This document shows positions 1 through 7,500 of a stretch of 11,273 bases of DNA, piece by piece. Source of the stretch: Chloroflexi bacterium RBG_19FT_COMBO_48_23 (GTDB taxonomy: Bacteria; Chloroflexota; Dehalococcoidia; GIF9; UBA5620). The notes under the pieces were generated by a model. It was given only the letters and a program-made list of their open reading frames with translations, had not been told where the DNA came from and ran no database searches. The translations under genes were made by a program, and so were the position numbers. The first letter of the stretch is position 1. Each line of letters starts with the position of its first letter. Location of the stretch: positions 1 through 11,273 of the forward strand of contig MGOH01000066.1 of NCBI GenBank assembly GCA_001795315.1, in the 5' to 3' direction.

Positions 1-227
1 AGCTCTTCGATGGTGTAGCCTGTAATCTCGGTGAGCTTGGGATTAGCAAGCTTGATTTTGCCGTCCTGAATAACGGCAATTGCCTCAGCCGCATTGTCTA
101 TGAGCAGGCGATACTTCTCTTCTACCTTATTGCCTTCGGCTCCAGAGACTTCCAGTTCAGCAATCCGCTGGCGCAACTGCGCTAGCTCATCAATGAGCTG
201 CTCTTTGTCCTTATCCACATCTTTCAT
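1..227 (-). CDS. PAS-domain signalling protein, N-terminal part (gene runs off the window)
   Basis: Only the first 75 codons are in the window; the C-terminal output domain is missing. Translation from the ATG at 227-225 gives a charged amphipathic start with the heptad-like stretch LIDELAQLRQRIAELE (residues about 11-26), probably a short coiled coil. A PAS domain then begins near residue 37 (EEKYRLLIDNAAEAIAVIQDG, followed by KLANPKLTEITGYT). The KYR-LLI-NA start and the N-P-TGY pattern are typical of PAS sensor modules. Such proteins are usually soluble sensor histidine kinases or diguanylate cyclase-type regulators, and which one cannot be told here. There is no signal peptide, so the start is cytoplasmic. 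The start is supported by a strong Shine-Dalgarno (AGGAGGT, complement of 233-239) five bases upstream. The gene diverges from the trpB unit. Confidence 0.85.
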   Translation of the reverse strand, partial: MKDVDKDKEQLIDELAQLRQRIAELEVSGAEGNKVEEKYRLLIDNAAEAIAVIQDGKIKLANPKLTEITGYTIEE

Positions 228-292
228 CTCCCACCTCCTGAAAATTGACTGGCGCTATGTGGGGTTACTATGAAACCTTTTTGCTTGCCTCA

Positions 293-321
293 TTTCTACT
301 ATGTTCTATTGAATATGTCAA
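293..321 (-). promoter_or_regulatory. Probable sigma-70-type promoter of the PAS gene
   Basis: On the minus strand a perfect TTGACA -35 (complement of 316-321) is followed, after 17 bases, by TAGAAA (complement of 293-298), a 4/6 match to the -10 consensus. The leader to the ATG would be about 60 bases. Seen by eye only; the -10 is weak. Confidence 0.45.
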
Positions 322-339
322 GTTAGAGGAAAAGACCTT

Positions 340-368
340 GAGACTGTTTCGCCCGGCTCGCAATGGCA
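340..368. repeat. Fragment of a dispersed intergenic repeat (GCTCGCAATG type)
   Basis: The stretch ending in CGCCCGGCTCGCAATGGCA closely resembles a short interspersed repeat common in many bacterial genomes, in which GATTGCTTCG...GCTCGCAATGAC is the core. Read in frame on the minus strand it gives the familiar spurious peptide AIASRAKQS, a hallmark of this repeat being mistaken for protein. There is one copy in the window, so the assignment rests on recognition of the motif. Confidence 0.5.
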
Positions 369-388
369 CTATCGAGGAATGTACGGTT

Positions 389-475
389 CCCCCTCACTCT
401 AACTCTCTCCCGCCAGGGGAGAGAGAATATTATTTTCCTCTCCCTTGATGGGAGAGGATTAAGGTGAGGGTGAGC
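389..475. repeat. Palindromic dispersed element built of CTCTCCC hairpins
   Basis: Two adjacent hairpins are visible: CTCTCTCCC/GGGAGAGAG (403-411 with 417-425, loop GCCA and nearby) and CCTCTCCC/GGGAGAGG (about 437-444 with 450-457, loop TTGAT). The outer flanks CCCTCACTCTAA (391-402) and TTAAGGTGAGGG (459-470) are also roughly complementary. The whole can therefore fold as a cruciform of about 85 bases. This looks like a REP/MITE-type intergenic element. Its reading frames are low-complexity peptides and not genes. Confidence 0.6.
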
Positions 476-536
476 CTTTGTTAATCTCCCAATCTGACTC
501 ACCTCCACCGAGATAGATAGAATATTCATGCAAAAC

Positions 537-564
537 TTGACAAGTCGGAAAAAGGTGATAAAAT
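537..564 (+). promoter_or_regulatory. Strong extended -10 promoter for the T-box/trpB transcript
   Basis: A perfect TTGACA (537-542) is followed by a 16-base spacer and TAAAAT (559-564, 5/6 match to TATAAT). A TG lies at 556-557 in the extended -10 position. Transcription should start near 571, about 18 bases before the base of T-box stem I at 589. Confidence 0.75.
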
Positions 565-585
565 GAATGACTAATTGAATATAGT

Positions 586-870
586 AAAGGCTGTGAACAG
601 GACTAGTAGACCTTTAAGCGAGGCTACAGAGAGTCAGTAGGGGTGAAAGCTGACGCTGGCGCAAAGGCTGAATGGACCTGGGAGCCGCAAACCGAAAGGT
701 TAGTGTAACTAATACAAGTAGGCTTTGACGCAGAGGGTAGCGTTATCACAACCCAGGGTATCGCTGTGGGAAAGTAAAGCTGTACCTGAATGAGATGGTC
801 GCCAAGACCAACAAGGGTGGCACCGCGAAGATTAAGCCTCTCGCCCCTTAGGCGAGAGGCTTTTTGTTTT
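586..870 (+). promoter_or_regulatory. T-box riboswitch, tryptophan specifier (UGG), controlling trpB
   Basis: A full T-box leader that senses uncharged tRNA and lets transcription continue when the matching amino acid is short. Stem I closes with GGCT (589-592) and AGCC (683-686). It contains the AGTA loop-E motif (605-608), an AGAGAG bulge (about 628-633), an upper helix GTCAG/CTGAC (633-637 with 650-654), and the specifier loop GAA-TGG-A with codon UGG at 673-675. A stem III hairpin TGGTC/GACCA (796-810) sits directly before the conserved T-box AGGGTGGCACCGCG (about 814-827), whose TGGC bulge pairs with the tRNA acceptor end. AAGGG (813-817) can pair with CCCCTT (844-849) to form the antiterminator. 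The Trp specifier fits the trpB gene downstream. Confidence 0.95.
834..870 (+). terminator. Intrinsic terminator of the T-box
   Basis: GCCTCTCGCC (836-845) and GGCGAGAGGC (851-860) form a perfect 10-bp stem with the loop CCTTA, followed by TTTTTGTTTT (861-870). The 5' arm and loop overlap the bases needed for the antiterminator, so the two folds exclude each other, as expected for this riboswitch class. Confidence 0.95.
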
Positions 871-896
871 AAGGAGCTTTTGAAGGAGGTAAAGGC

Positions 897-926
897 GTGA
901 CAACAAAACATCGGATGTGTCCGTAA
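897..926 (+). CDS. Possible nine-codon open reading frame between terminator and trpB
   Basis: GTG at 897 opens MTTKHRMCP followed by TAA (924-926). It is preceded by AAGGAGGT (883-890), a near-perfect Shine-Dalgarno at ideal spacing. Part of the coding sequence can fold as a small CGGA-TGTG-TCCG hairpin (912-923). The peptide has no Trp codon, so it is not a classical attenuation leader. It could be a translated leader that couples to trpB, or the start of a gene whose body was deleted. No known family is recognised, and a functional peptide is unproven. Confidence 0.35.
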   Translation: MTTKHRMCP

Positions 927-987
927 GGAGGGCCGCGTACAAATTTAATCAGCCAAGCATGTTTTTAAAAAATATGAAGGAGGAAAA

Positions 988-2355
988 ATGAAAGAGACCA
1001 AAATCATCTTAACCGAAAAGGAAATGCCTACAACATGGTACAACATCTTGCCCGACCTGCCTAAACCGCTACCACCGCTATTGCACCCAGGCACCAAGGA
1101 GCCCACAATCCTGCCTCCCCCATTGTTCTCCGCAGGGATGAGAGACCAGGAGTTCAGCAAGGAGAAAAACATCGAAATACCAGAAGAGGTGCAGGATATC
1201 TACAAGCTATGGCGGCCGACCCCGTTAATCCGGGCTTACCGCCTGGAGAAAGCGCTGGACACACCAGCTAAAATCTTCTATAAATACGAAGGGGTGAGCC
1301 CGGCTGGCAGCCATAAGCTCAACACCGCCGTGGCTCAAGCTTACTATGCGAAGAAAGATGGGATAAAGCGAATCGCTACTGAGACCGGCGCCGGCCAGTG
1401 GGGCAGTGCACTGGCGATGGGCTGTGCTTTCTTCGGCCTAGAACTCAAGGTTTACATGGTCAAGGTGAGCTATAACCAGAAGCCGTACCGCCGTATACTG
1501 ATGGAGACCTGGGGAGCCAAGTGCGTAGCCAGCCCCAGCCAGGACACAGAAATAGGTCGCAAGATTCTGTCTGAGGACCCCAATTCGCCCGGCAGCCTGG
1601 GCATCGCTATCAGCGAGGCTATAGAGGACGCCTTCGGCCGCGAAGATTCCTACTACTCGATCGGCAGCGTCATCAACTCCGTCCTGCTCCACCAGACAAT
1701 AATAGGCCAGGAAGCCAAGAAGCAGATGGAGAAGGCAGGTCTATATCCGGATATAATAGTCGGCTGTATCGGCGGCGGCAGCAACTTCGCCGGCACGTAT
1801 TTACCCTTCGTCAAAGACAAAATCGAAGGCAAGCAGCCAAAACTGCGCATCATCAATGTGGAGCCGACAGCTTGTCCCAGCATGACCAAAGGCCCTTATG
1901 CCTGGGACTTTGGCGACGTAGCGGGAATGGCACCAATCGCTAAAATGTACACCCTGGGACATACATTCATACCACCGGGGATTCACGCTGGCGGGCTTCG
2001 CTATCACGGCATGGCACCGATAATATGCCACCTTCATCAACTTGGGTTTGTCGAGGCTAAGGCAGTGCATCAGGTGGCAGCTTTCCAGGCTGGAGTGCAA
2101 TTCGCCCGTACAGAGGGTATCATCCCGGCGCCAGAACCGAATCATGGCATCAGGGTAGCCATAGATGAAGCCCTGGCCTGCAAGAAGTCTGGAGAGTCCA
2201 AGACCATACTCATCGCACTAAGCGGGCATGGTCACTTCGACCTGGCGGCTTATGACGAGTTTCTCTCCGGCAAGCTACAGGACTACGACTATCCCGAGGA
2301 GAAGGTAAAGGAAGCTCTGACACATCTGCCAAAGGTAGATTACGTAGAGGCATAG
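988..2355 (+). CDS. trpB: Tryptophan synthase beta chain, TrpB2 type
   Basis: A PLP enzyme that joins indole (or a related acceptor) to serine-derived aminoacrylate to give tryptophan. The 455 residues, longer than the usual TrpB1 of about 400, carry an N-terminal extension and the [16 protein letters not shown] signature (75-90) typical of the TrpB2 (TrpB-related) subfamily. The PLP lysine is Lys110 in GSHKLNTA. The catalytic acid is Glu132 in ETGAGQWGS, and GCIGGGSN (about 259-266) binds the PLP phosphate. SGHGHFD lies near the C-terminus. The start follows AAGGAGG (977-983). No trpA or other trp gene adjoins it. TrpB2 enzymes generally interact poorly with TrpA and are thought to salvage indole, or in some lineages to replace TrpB1. 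Expression is under the Trp T-box upstream. Which role it has here depends on the rest of the genome. Confidence 0.95.
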   Translation: MKETKIILTEKEMPTTWYNILPDLPKPLPPLLHPGTKEPTILPPPLFSAGMRDQEFSKEKNIEIPEEVQDIYKLWRPTPLIRAYRLEKALDTPAKIFYKYEGVSPAGSHKLNTAVAQAYYAKKDGIKRIATETGAGQWGSALAMGCAFFGLELKVYMVKVSYNQKPYRRILMETWGAKCVASPSQDTEIGRKILSEDPNSPGSLGIAISEAIEDAFGREDSYYSIGSVINSVLLHQTIIGQEAKKQMEKAGLYPDIIVGCIGGGSNFAGTYLPFVKDKIEGKQPKLRIINVEPTACPSMTKGPYAWDFGDVAGMAPIAKMYTLGHTFIPPGIHAGGLRYHGMAPIICHLHQLGFVEAKAVHQVAAFQAGVQFARTEGIIPAPEPNHGIRVAIDEALACKKSGESKTILIALSGHGHFDLAAYDEFLSGKLQDYDYPEEKVKEALTHLPKVDYVEA

Positions 2356-2379
2356 TTCTCGAGAGCAAGAAGCTATTTG

Positions 2380-2425
2380 CAGTTTCCCCTCTCCCCTGAA
2401 TGTTCCACGGGGAGAGGGGAAACTG
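2380..2425. terminator. Perfect 17-bp hairpin between convergent trpB and the MBL gene
   Basis: CAGTTTCCCCTCTCCCC (2380-2396) is exactly complementary to 2409-2425, with a 12-base loop. It lies 25 bases past the trpB stop and 12 bases past the stop of the opposing gene, a position suited to a bidirectional terminator. There is no clear T-run on either side. Its CCTCTCCC/GGGAGAGG core matches the element at 389-475, so it may be a member of the same repeat family. Confidence 0.6.
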
Positions 2426-2436
2426 TAGACCGAGGA

Positions 2437-3210
2437 CTATAAAGTGATTTTCATCCCTTCGTAGCCAATATCTATGTCGATTCCAAGTTCTCGACTTATC
2501 TCTTTAACTTCCTGCTCGACCTCTTTCTGAAAATGGGGCGGAATATGAATAACGACGACACGCGGCAAATACCCCTTTATTTGACGGAACTGCGTGAGTT
2601 CCTCCTTGAGAAGCCCGGCAGATAGATGGCCGACGCTTTTAAGAAAGTCCTGAGACTTATTGATGCCGGAGACCTCTATCATAAGCAACTGGGGCGATAC
2701 TTGTTGCCAGCAATCCGCCAGCCCCGGGCCTGTATCACCGGTGTAAAACAGACTCTTGCCATCGTTAGACGTGACCTGAAATCCGAGGCAAGGAACCGCA
2801 TGTTGTACCGCTACAGGCAATACGTCATAGCCCTGAATATTCTGCCTCTGTAACGACTCGATAACATTTAGACGCAGAAAAGGTTTCTCCTTAGACGGCC
2901 ATTTGGAAAAGTCGGCGTACATCTTGCCATCGAGAAGGCAAGAGTTGACAATATCGAGAGTGTGACTCAAAGCATATACATCTACAGGAGTCGGGAATAC
3001 AGCACCGTTAGCCCCCAGTGTGACCAAATCCCGGGTATGATCGAAGTGATGATGCGTCAGCAAAATCGCCCTCACCTTCTGCTGCTCCGACAACGAGAGG
3101 CTAGAGGTAAGACCACCAGCATCCAAAGCTAGAGTGCCATCGACGAGAAGGGATACCATACGCTGTCCTTCAGCCTCACTGCTGTGAGCACCCAGAATTA
3201 GGACTTTCAT
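2437..3210 (-). CDS. Metallo-beta-lactamase-fold hydrolase
   Basis: A 257-residue cytoplasmic protein of the metallo-beta-lactamase superfamily. The metal ligands are readable: THHHFDH at 52-58, His137 (VQHAVPCLGF), Asp159 in YTGDTGPG, and His222 in VIHIPPHF. An extra His195 lies in the GHLSA motif. Layout and length fit the branch containing RNase Z-like proteins and class II 3',5'-cyclic-nucleotide phosphodiesterases; the GDTGPG and GHLS motifs lean toward the latter. The substrate cannot be fixed from sequence: a cyclic nucleotide, another phosphodiester or a small ester are possible. There is no signal peptide. The ATG at 3210-3208 has GGAGG six or seven bases upstream. It is a single-gene unit, divergent from the HtrA gene and convergent with trpB, so context gives no pathway. 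Confidence 0.85.
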   Translation of the reverse strand: MKVLILGAHSSEAEGQRMVSLLVDGTLALDAGGLTSSLSLSEQQKVRAILLTHHHFDHTRDLVTLGANGAVFPTPVDVYALSHTLDIVNSCLLDGKMYADFSKWPSKEKPFLRLNVIESLQRQNIQGYDVLPVAVQHAVPCLGFQVTSNDGKSLFYTGDTGPGLADCWQQVSPQLLMIEVSGINKSQDFLKSVGHLSAGLLKEELTQFRQIKGYLPRVVVIHIPPHFQKEVEQEVKEISRELGIDIDIGYEGMKITL

Positions 3211-3290
3211 TCTCTTGCCTCCGATTTATATATTTGCCCTGAGCCCGAGCAACTGCCGCACCGGTCTACTACTCTACCAACCAACCATCC

Positions 3291-3319
3291 ATTATTACCC
3301 AGCTAGGCATAATAATCAA
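3291..3319 (-). promoter_or_regulatory. Candidate promoter of the MBL-fold gene
   Basis: On the minus strand TTGATT (complement of 3314-3319) and AATAAT (complement of 3291-3296) are 17 bases apart, with matches of 4/6 and 5/6 to the -35 and -10 consensus. It would give a leader of about 70 bases. It lies just beside the opposing promoter at 3328-3356. Confidence 0.35.
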
Positions 3320-3327
3320 GCATATTT

Positions 3328-3356
3328 TTGCCACAAACAAAGCTCTGTGTTAAAAT
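3328..3356 (+). promoter_or_regulatory. Promoter of the HtrA lipoprotein gene
   Basis: TTGCCA (3328-3333), a 17-base spacer and TAAAAT (3351-3356), with TG at 3348-3349 forming an extended -10. The expected start is near 3363, leaving a short leader with AGGAAG (3375-3380) before the ATG at 3387. Confidence 0.6.
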
Positions 3357-3386
3357 TCACGCACTTTCAATTGCAGGAAGGCTTTA

Positions 3387-4514
3387 ATGAGAAAAGTATT
3401 GATTATTCTTTTACTATTGAGTGTGATAACAGGCATGACCAGCTGCCTATTACCCATGCCTATTACACAAACACCAATACCCCCAGAAAATAAAACGCCA
3501 GCCACTCAAACACCCGGCCCGCCGATAGACACAAGCTGGTCACCACCTAACCCAACAACGGAAGCTCCAACACTACCCAGTATTGCCGACGTAGTGGAGG
3601 AGGTTTATCCATCAGTGGTAGCCATAAACACTGAAGTCGTGACTTTAGATATATTTCGCACACCAAGAACACAAAAAGGTGCCGGCTCAGGCTGGATTAT
3701 AGACAAAGACGGCATAATCGTGACCAATAACCACGTAGTCGAAGGAGCCAAAAAAGTAACAGTAGAATTGAGTGACGGCAGGACATTTGAGGCAAACCCA
3801 AAGAACGTACACACAGACCAGTTCACAGACCTGGCAGTCATCAAAATCGACGCCACCAACTTGCCGGCTGCTAAAGTAGGCGACTCGACACGGCTCAGGG
3901 TTGGAGATTGGGTAGTAGCCATCGGCAATCCTCTGGGCCAGGGAATAAGGGCTAAAGAAGGCACTGTGAGTGGTCTGAAGGTATTCTTAGATGTAGACCA
4001 GGGACAAACTCTGGATGACCTTATTGAAACCTCGGCAGCCATTAACCCGGGTAACAGCGGCGGGCCTTTGGTGAACATGAAAGGAGAGGTCATCGGTATC
4101 ACCAGCGCCAAAGTCGCTGCGGTTGGAGTGGAAGGCCTGGGCTATGCCATAAGCACTAAAACAGCCACACCAATCATCCAGCAGTTGATTAAACAAGGCT
4201 ACGTCATCCGCCCGTGGCTTGGAGTCACCCTTTATACTGTCGACCAATATGTCGCCACGGTGAACCGCTTACCCGTTAGCAAAGGTGCGGTTGTTGCTTA
4301 TATAAAGCCGGGCAGCCCGGCGGCAGAAGCAGGTTTGCAAAAGCTTGATGTAATCACTCGCTTCAAAGACAAGGAGGTAACTACAGCAGAGGAAGTAATA
4401 AATGCTATACACGACTCTCAAATTGACGAGGAAATTACGATAACCTTCGTCCGGGGCAAAGAGACAAAGACAACCTCCGCCCGCCTTATACAAAGCCCGT
4501 CTCCCGGCAGTTAA
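3387..4514 (+). CDS. HtrA/DegP-family serine protease with one PDZ domain, predicted lipoprotein
   Basis: An S1C-family protease of 375 residues that probably degrades or processes damaged extracytoplasmic proteins. A hydrophobic signal (residues 3-17) ends in MTSC, with Cys20 as the likely lipidation site. A Pro/Thr-rich linker follows to about residue 62. The protease domain runs from about 66 to 270 with the full catalytic triad: His116 (TNNHVV), Asp148 (TDLAVIKID) and Ser224 (NPGNSGGPL). The C-terminal PDZ (about 275-365) has LGV and KPGSPAAEAGL. Many HtrA proteins are anchored by a transmembrane helix or are free in the periplasm; here a lipid anchor plus flexible tether is predicted. 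The lipobox is non-ideal, with Met at -3, so a plain secreted or uncleaved form is possible. It has its own promoter. The stop lies 25 bases from the end of the convergent ileS. Confidence 0.93.
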   Translation: MRKVLIILLLLSVITGMTSCLLPMPITQTPIPPENKTPATQTPGPPIDTSWSPPNPTTEAPTLPSIADVVEEVYPSVVAINTEVVTLDIFRTPRTQKGAGSGWIIDKDGIIVTNNHVVEGAKKVTVELSDGRTFEANPKNVHTDQFTDLAVIKIDATNLPAAKVGDSTRLRVGDWVVAIGNPLGQGIRAKEGTVSGLKVFLDVDQGQTLDDLIETSAAINPGNSGGPLVNMKGEVIGITSAKVAAVGVEGLGYAISTKTATPIIQQLIKQGYVIRPWLGVTLYTVDQYVATVNRLPVSKGAVVAYIKPGSPAAEAGLQKLDVITRFKDKEVTTAEEVINAIHDSQIDEEITITFVRGKETKTTSARLIQSPSPGS

Positions 4515-4522
4515 GATAACTG
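4508..4522. terminator. Small inverted repeat between convergent htrA-type gene and ileS
   Basis: CAGTTA (4508-4513) and TAACTG (4517-4522) form a six-base stem with the loop AGA. The first arm overlaps the protease stop codon. It is the only inverted repeat in the 25-base convergent gap. It is AT-rich and lacks a T-run, so terminator function is doubtful. Confidence 0.2.
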
Positions 4523-4539
4523 ATTCCAGAAATAGCTTC

Positions 4540-7500
4540 TCAAGACGCCTTTTTAATGCCGAGTGAGATTTCGTAATTTGAAATACGAAACTTCTCAGTA
4601 TGACTTCCAACAGGAGATACCGCTGCAATCAGCTCTTGGGACAATGTTTCCTGCTTAATATAGTCGGCAAATTTGGTCATAGCCAGTTGAATCGAATCAC
4701 CACCCTCATAATAGGTTAAGATATGGTCAGCGATGTCCAGCCCGGCCGAGCGGCGCATGGTCTGCAAACGCCGTACTACCTCACGGGCAACTCCCTCAGC
4801 CTCCAACTCTGGCGACAACTCAGTTGCTACCGCCACCCAGTAGTCACCTTCAGCAGCAGAAACATAGCCCGGCCTATCACTCACCTCTTCCCCTTCACAG
4901 AATTCTAGCTCTTTGACATTGAGTTCTTCTAATATCTGATAGGTCAGCTTTTGCAAAGCTTCCTTTTCGCCAGCTGACCTTACTTTGACCAAGGCAATGG
5001 ATAGTGGTTGGCGCACCTTAATACCAGATTTAGCCCTGGCAGCACGCCCGAGGCTGCACACCGTCATAGCCAAGCGCGTAGCTTCAATAAGTTTTTCATC
5101 TACCTGTGACAGGTCAGCGACAGGAAAGTCAGCCATGTGTACGCTTTCCACAGCCTCAGGCTCAACCGGGCAAACCAGATTTCTGTAAATCTCCTCAGCA
5201 ATAAAAGGCGTAAAAGGGGCTAGAAGCTTGGACAGGGTTACTAGGCAATTATACAGAGTCGAATAAGCAGCCAGCTTATCTGCGTCGCTCTGGCTTTTCC
5301 AGAATCGCCGACGACTCCGCCTCACATACCAGTTGGAAAGCTCATCAACAAAACCTTCAATCTTTCGTCCGGCTGAAGTAGGGTCATAATTATCCAAAGC
5401 TCCGTCTACATCAGCTACAAGTTGATTGAGCCTGGAAAGAATCCACCTGTCCAGGTCGGAAAGCGCTGGTGTACCTGCCGATTTGGGATCAAAGCGGTCA
5501 ATATTAGCATAGATGACAAAAAAGGAATAGACATTCCACAAGGTAAGCAAAAAATTGCGCAAAACTTCAGACACGGCATCGCTGGAAAAGCGGCGGACAT
5601 TGCCAGCCGGGGCAGCAGTAAATAGATACCAACGTAAAGCATCAGCGCCGTACTTATCAAGCACCGACCACGGATCAACGACGTTTCCCTTGGCTTTACT
5701 CATCTTGTCGCCTTCGGCATCCAGAATGTGCCCCAAGCAGATAACATTATTGAAGCAAGGTCGGTCAAAAATTAAGGTCGATATGGCATGTAAGCTGTAA
5801 AACCAGCCGCGTGTCTGGTCAACAGCTTCAGAAATATAGTCGGCAGGAAAATTACGCTTAAAAGTATCCTGATTTTCGAAGGGATAGTGCCACTGGGCAA
5901 AAGGCATAGCCCCTGAGTCAAACCAGCAATCAATTACCTCAGCTTGCCGTTTCATCCTACCGCCACACTTCGAGCAAGAAAAGGCAATGTCATCCACAAA
6001 AGGACGGTGCAAGTCCAGCGGTTCAATCAGACCTTCGAGATTTGGCTTCGCTTTCAGCTCATCAAGGCTGCCGATGCATTCATAGCTGCCACAGCTAGAG
6101 CAATTCCATATATTCAGCGGCGTTCCCCAGTAACGTTCCCGGGAAAAAGCCCAGTCTACATTATTCTCCAACCAGTTACCGAAACGACCGTACTTTATAT
6201 GCTCTGGATACCAATTTATTTCAGCATTTCCAGCAAGAAGTGCCTCTTTCTTGAGCGATGTCCTGATGTACCATGTTCTTTTGGCATAGTAGACTAGCGG
6301 TGCTTCACAACGCCAGCAAAACGGGTAAGTATGAACTATCTGCTCGCTGCGATAGAGCAACCCCCTTGATTTTAGGTCTTCAAGAACAAGAGGGTCGGCA
6401 TCCTTGACGAACTTACCGGCAAAAGGATATGTGCCGGTCATTTTCCCATCCAAATCTACAGGCTGAACAAAATCCAAGCCTTCACTCTTCCCAGCCTCGA
6501 AGTCTACTTCGCCGAAGGCCGGAGCGATATGAACTATGCCAGTGCCTTCTTCCATAGAGACAAAGTCGCCGGGAATCACACGATACGTCAAATCTGTGTC
6601 CGCTTTTTGTGGGGTCAAGATTTCATAGGAGAGATTCTCTTCAGAGGGACGGTCACCGAAACGCCCTCTCTCAACATCAAAATCGTGGGGGTTAAACAAC
6701 GGCTGGTATTCAAGTCCAACGAGGTCTTTTCCAGAAACAGTAGCTATCGATTTATAACCGTCGAGACCGATTCTCTCTGCTAGCGCCGCAGCCAAAATGA
6801 GATAATCCTCAGAGCCTTCCATGATACTGTAATGAGCTTCAGAGGCTACAGCCAAAGCAGTATTGCCGGGCAGTGTCCACGGAGTCGTTGTCCAGGCTAA
6901 TAAAAATACAGGTTTATCTGACGGAGGCAAAGCAACAGGAAGTTTAAGATTGTCCACAGAACTACGAGCAAGCTTAAACTTTATGTAAACTGAAGGGTCC
7001 TTGGCATCATCCCTGTAACCCAGAGCCACCTCATGCGAGCTAAGAGAGGTGCCGCACCGCGGGCAATGCGGAGTAACCCTATAACCCTGATAAATCAGAT
7101 TCTTGTCCCACAGCTGCTTTAACGCCCACCAGCAAGACTCGATATAGCTGTTTTCCAGAGTTCTGTATGCATGCTCTAAATCAAGCCAGAAGCCGATGCG
7201 CTCGGTCATAGCATCCCATTCCTTAAGATATTTGAATACACTCTCCCGGCAAAGTGCATTGAATTTAGCCACACCATATTCCTCGATCTGAGCCTTGCCA
7301 GTAAAGCCCAACATCTTCTCCACTTCCAACTCTACCGGAAGCCCATGAGTGTCCCAACCAGCCTTACGTGGGACATAATACCCCTTCATAGTCCTGTGTC
7401 GTGGGATGACATCCTTAAACACTCGCGACAGCACATGATGAATACCCGGACTACCGTTAGCTGTAGGCGGTCCTTCGTAGAGGGTAAATTGCGTGGCACC

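Noticed and set aside
245..529. Open frames on both strands in the gap before the T-box
   Set aside because: They read through repeat elements and give the known spurious peptide patterns (AIASRAKQS, low-complexity Ser/Arg/Pro).
624..911. 95-codon minus-strand frame across the T-box
   Set aside because: The sequence is fully explained by the conserved T-box structure on the other strand.
959..991. Ten-codon frame [10 protein letters not shown] overlapping the trpB start by ATGA
   Set aside because: There is no Shine-Dalgarno before its ATG, and its bases include the trpB ribosome binding site; probably chance.
3605..4111. Long open frame antisense to the HtrA-type gene
   Set aside because: It lies fully opposite a protease domain with intact catalytic motifs; its translation shows no domain or start signal.
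5944..6297. 117-codon open frame antisense to ileS
   Set aside because: It is opposite conserved IleRS coding sequence, has no ribosome binding site, and its product shows no family features.
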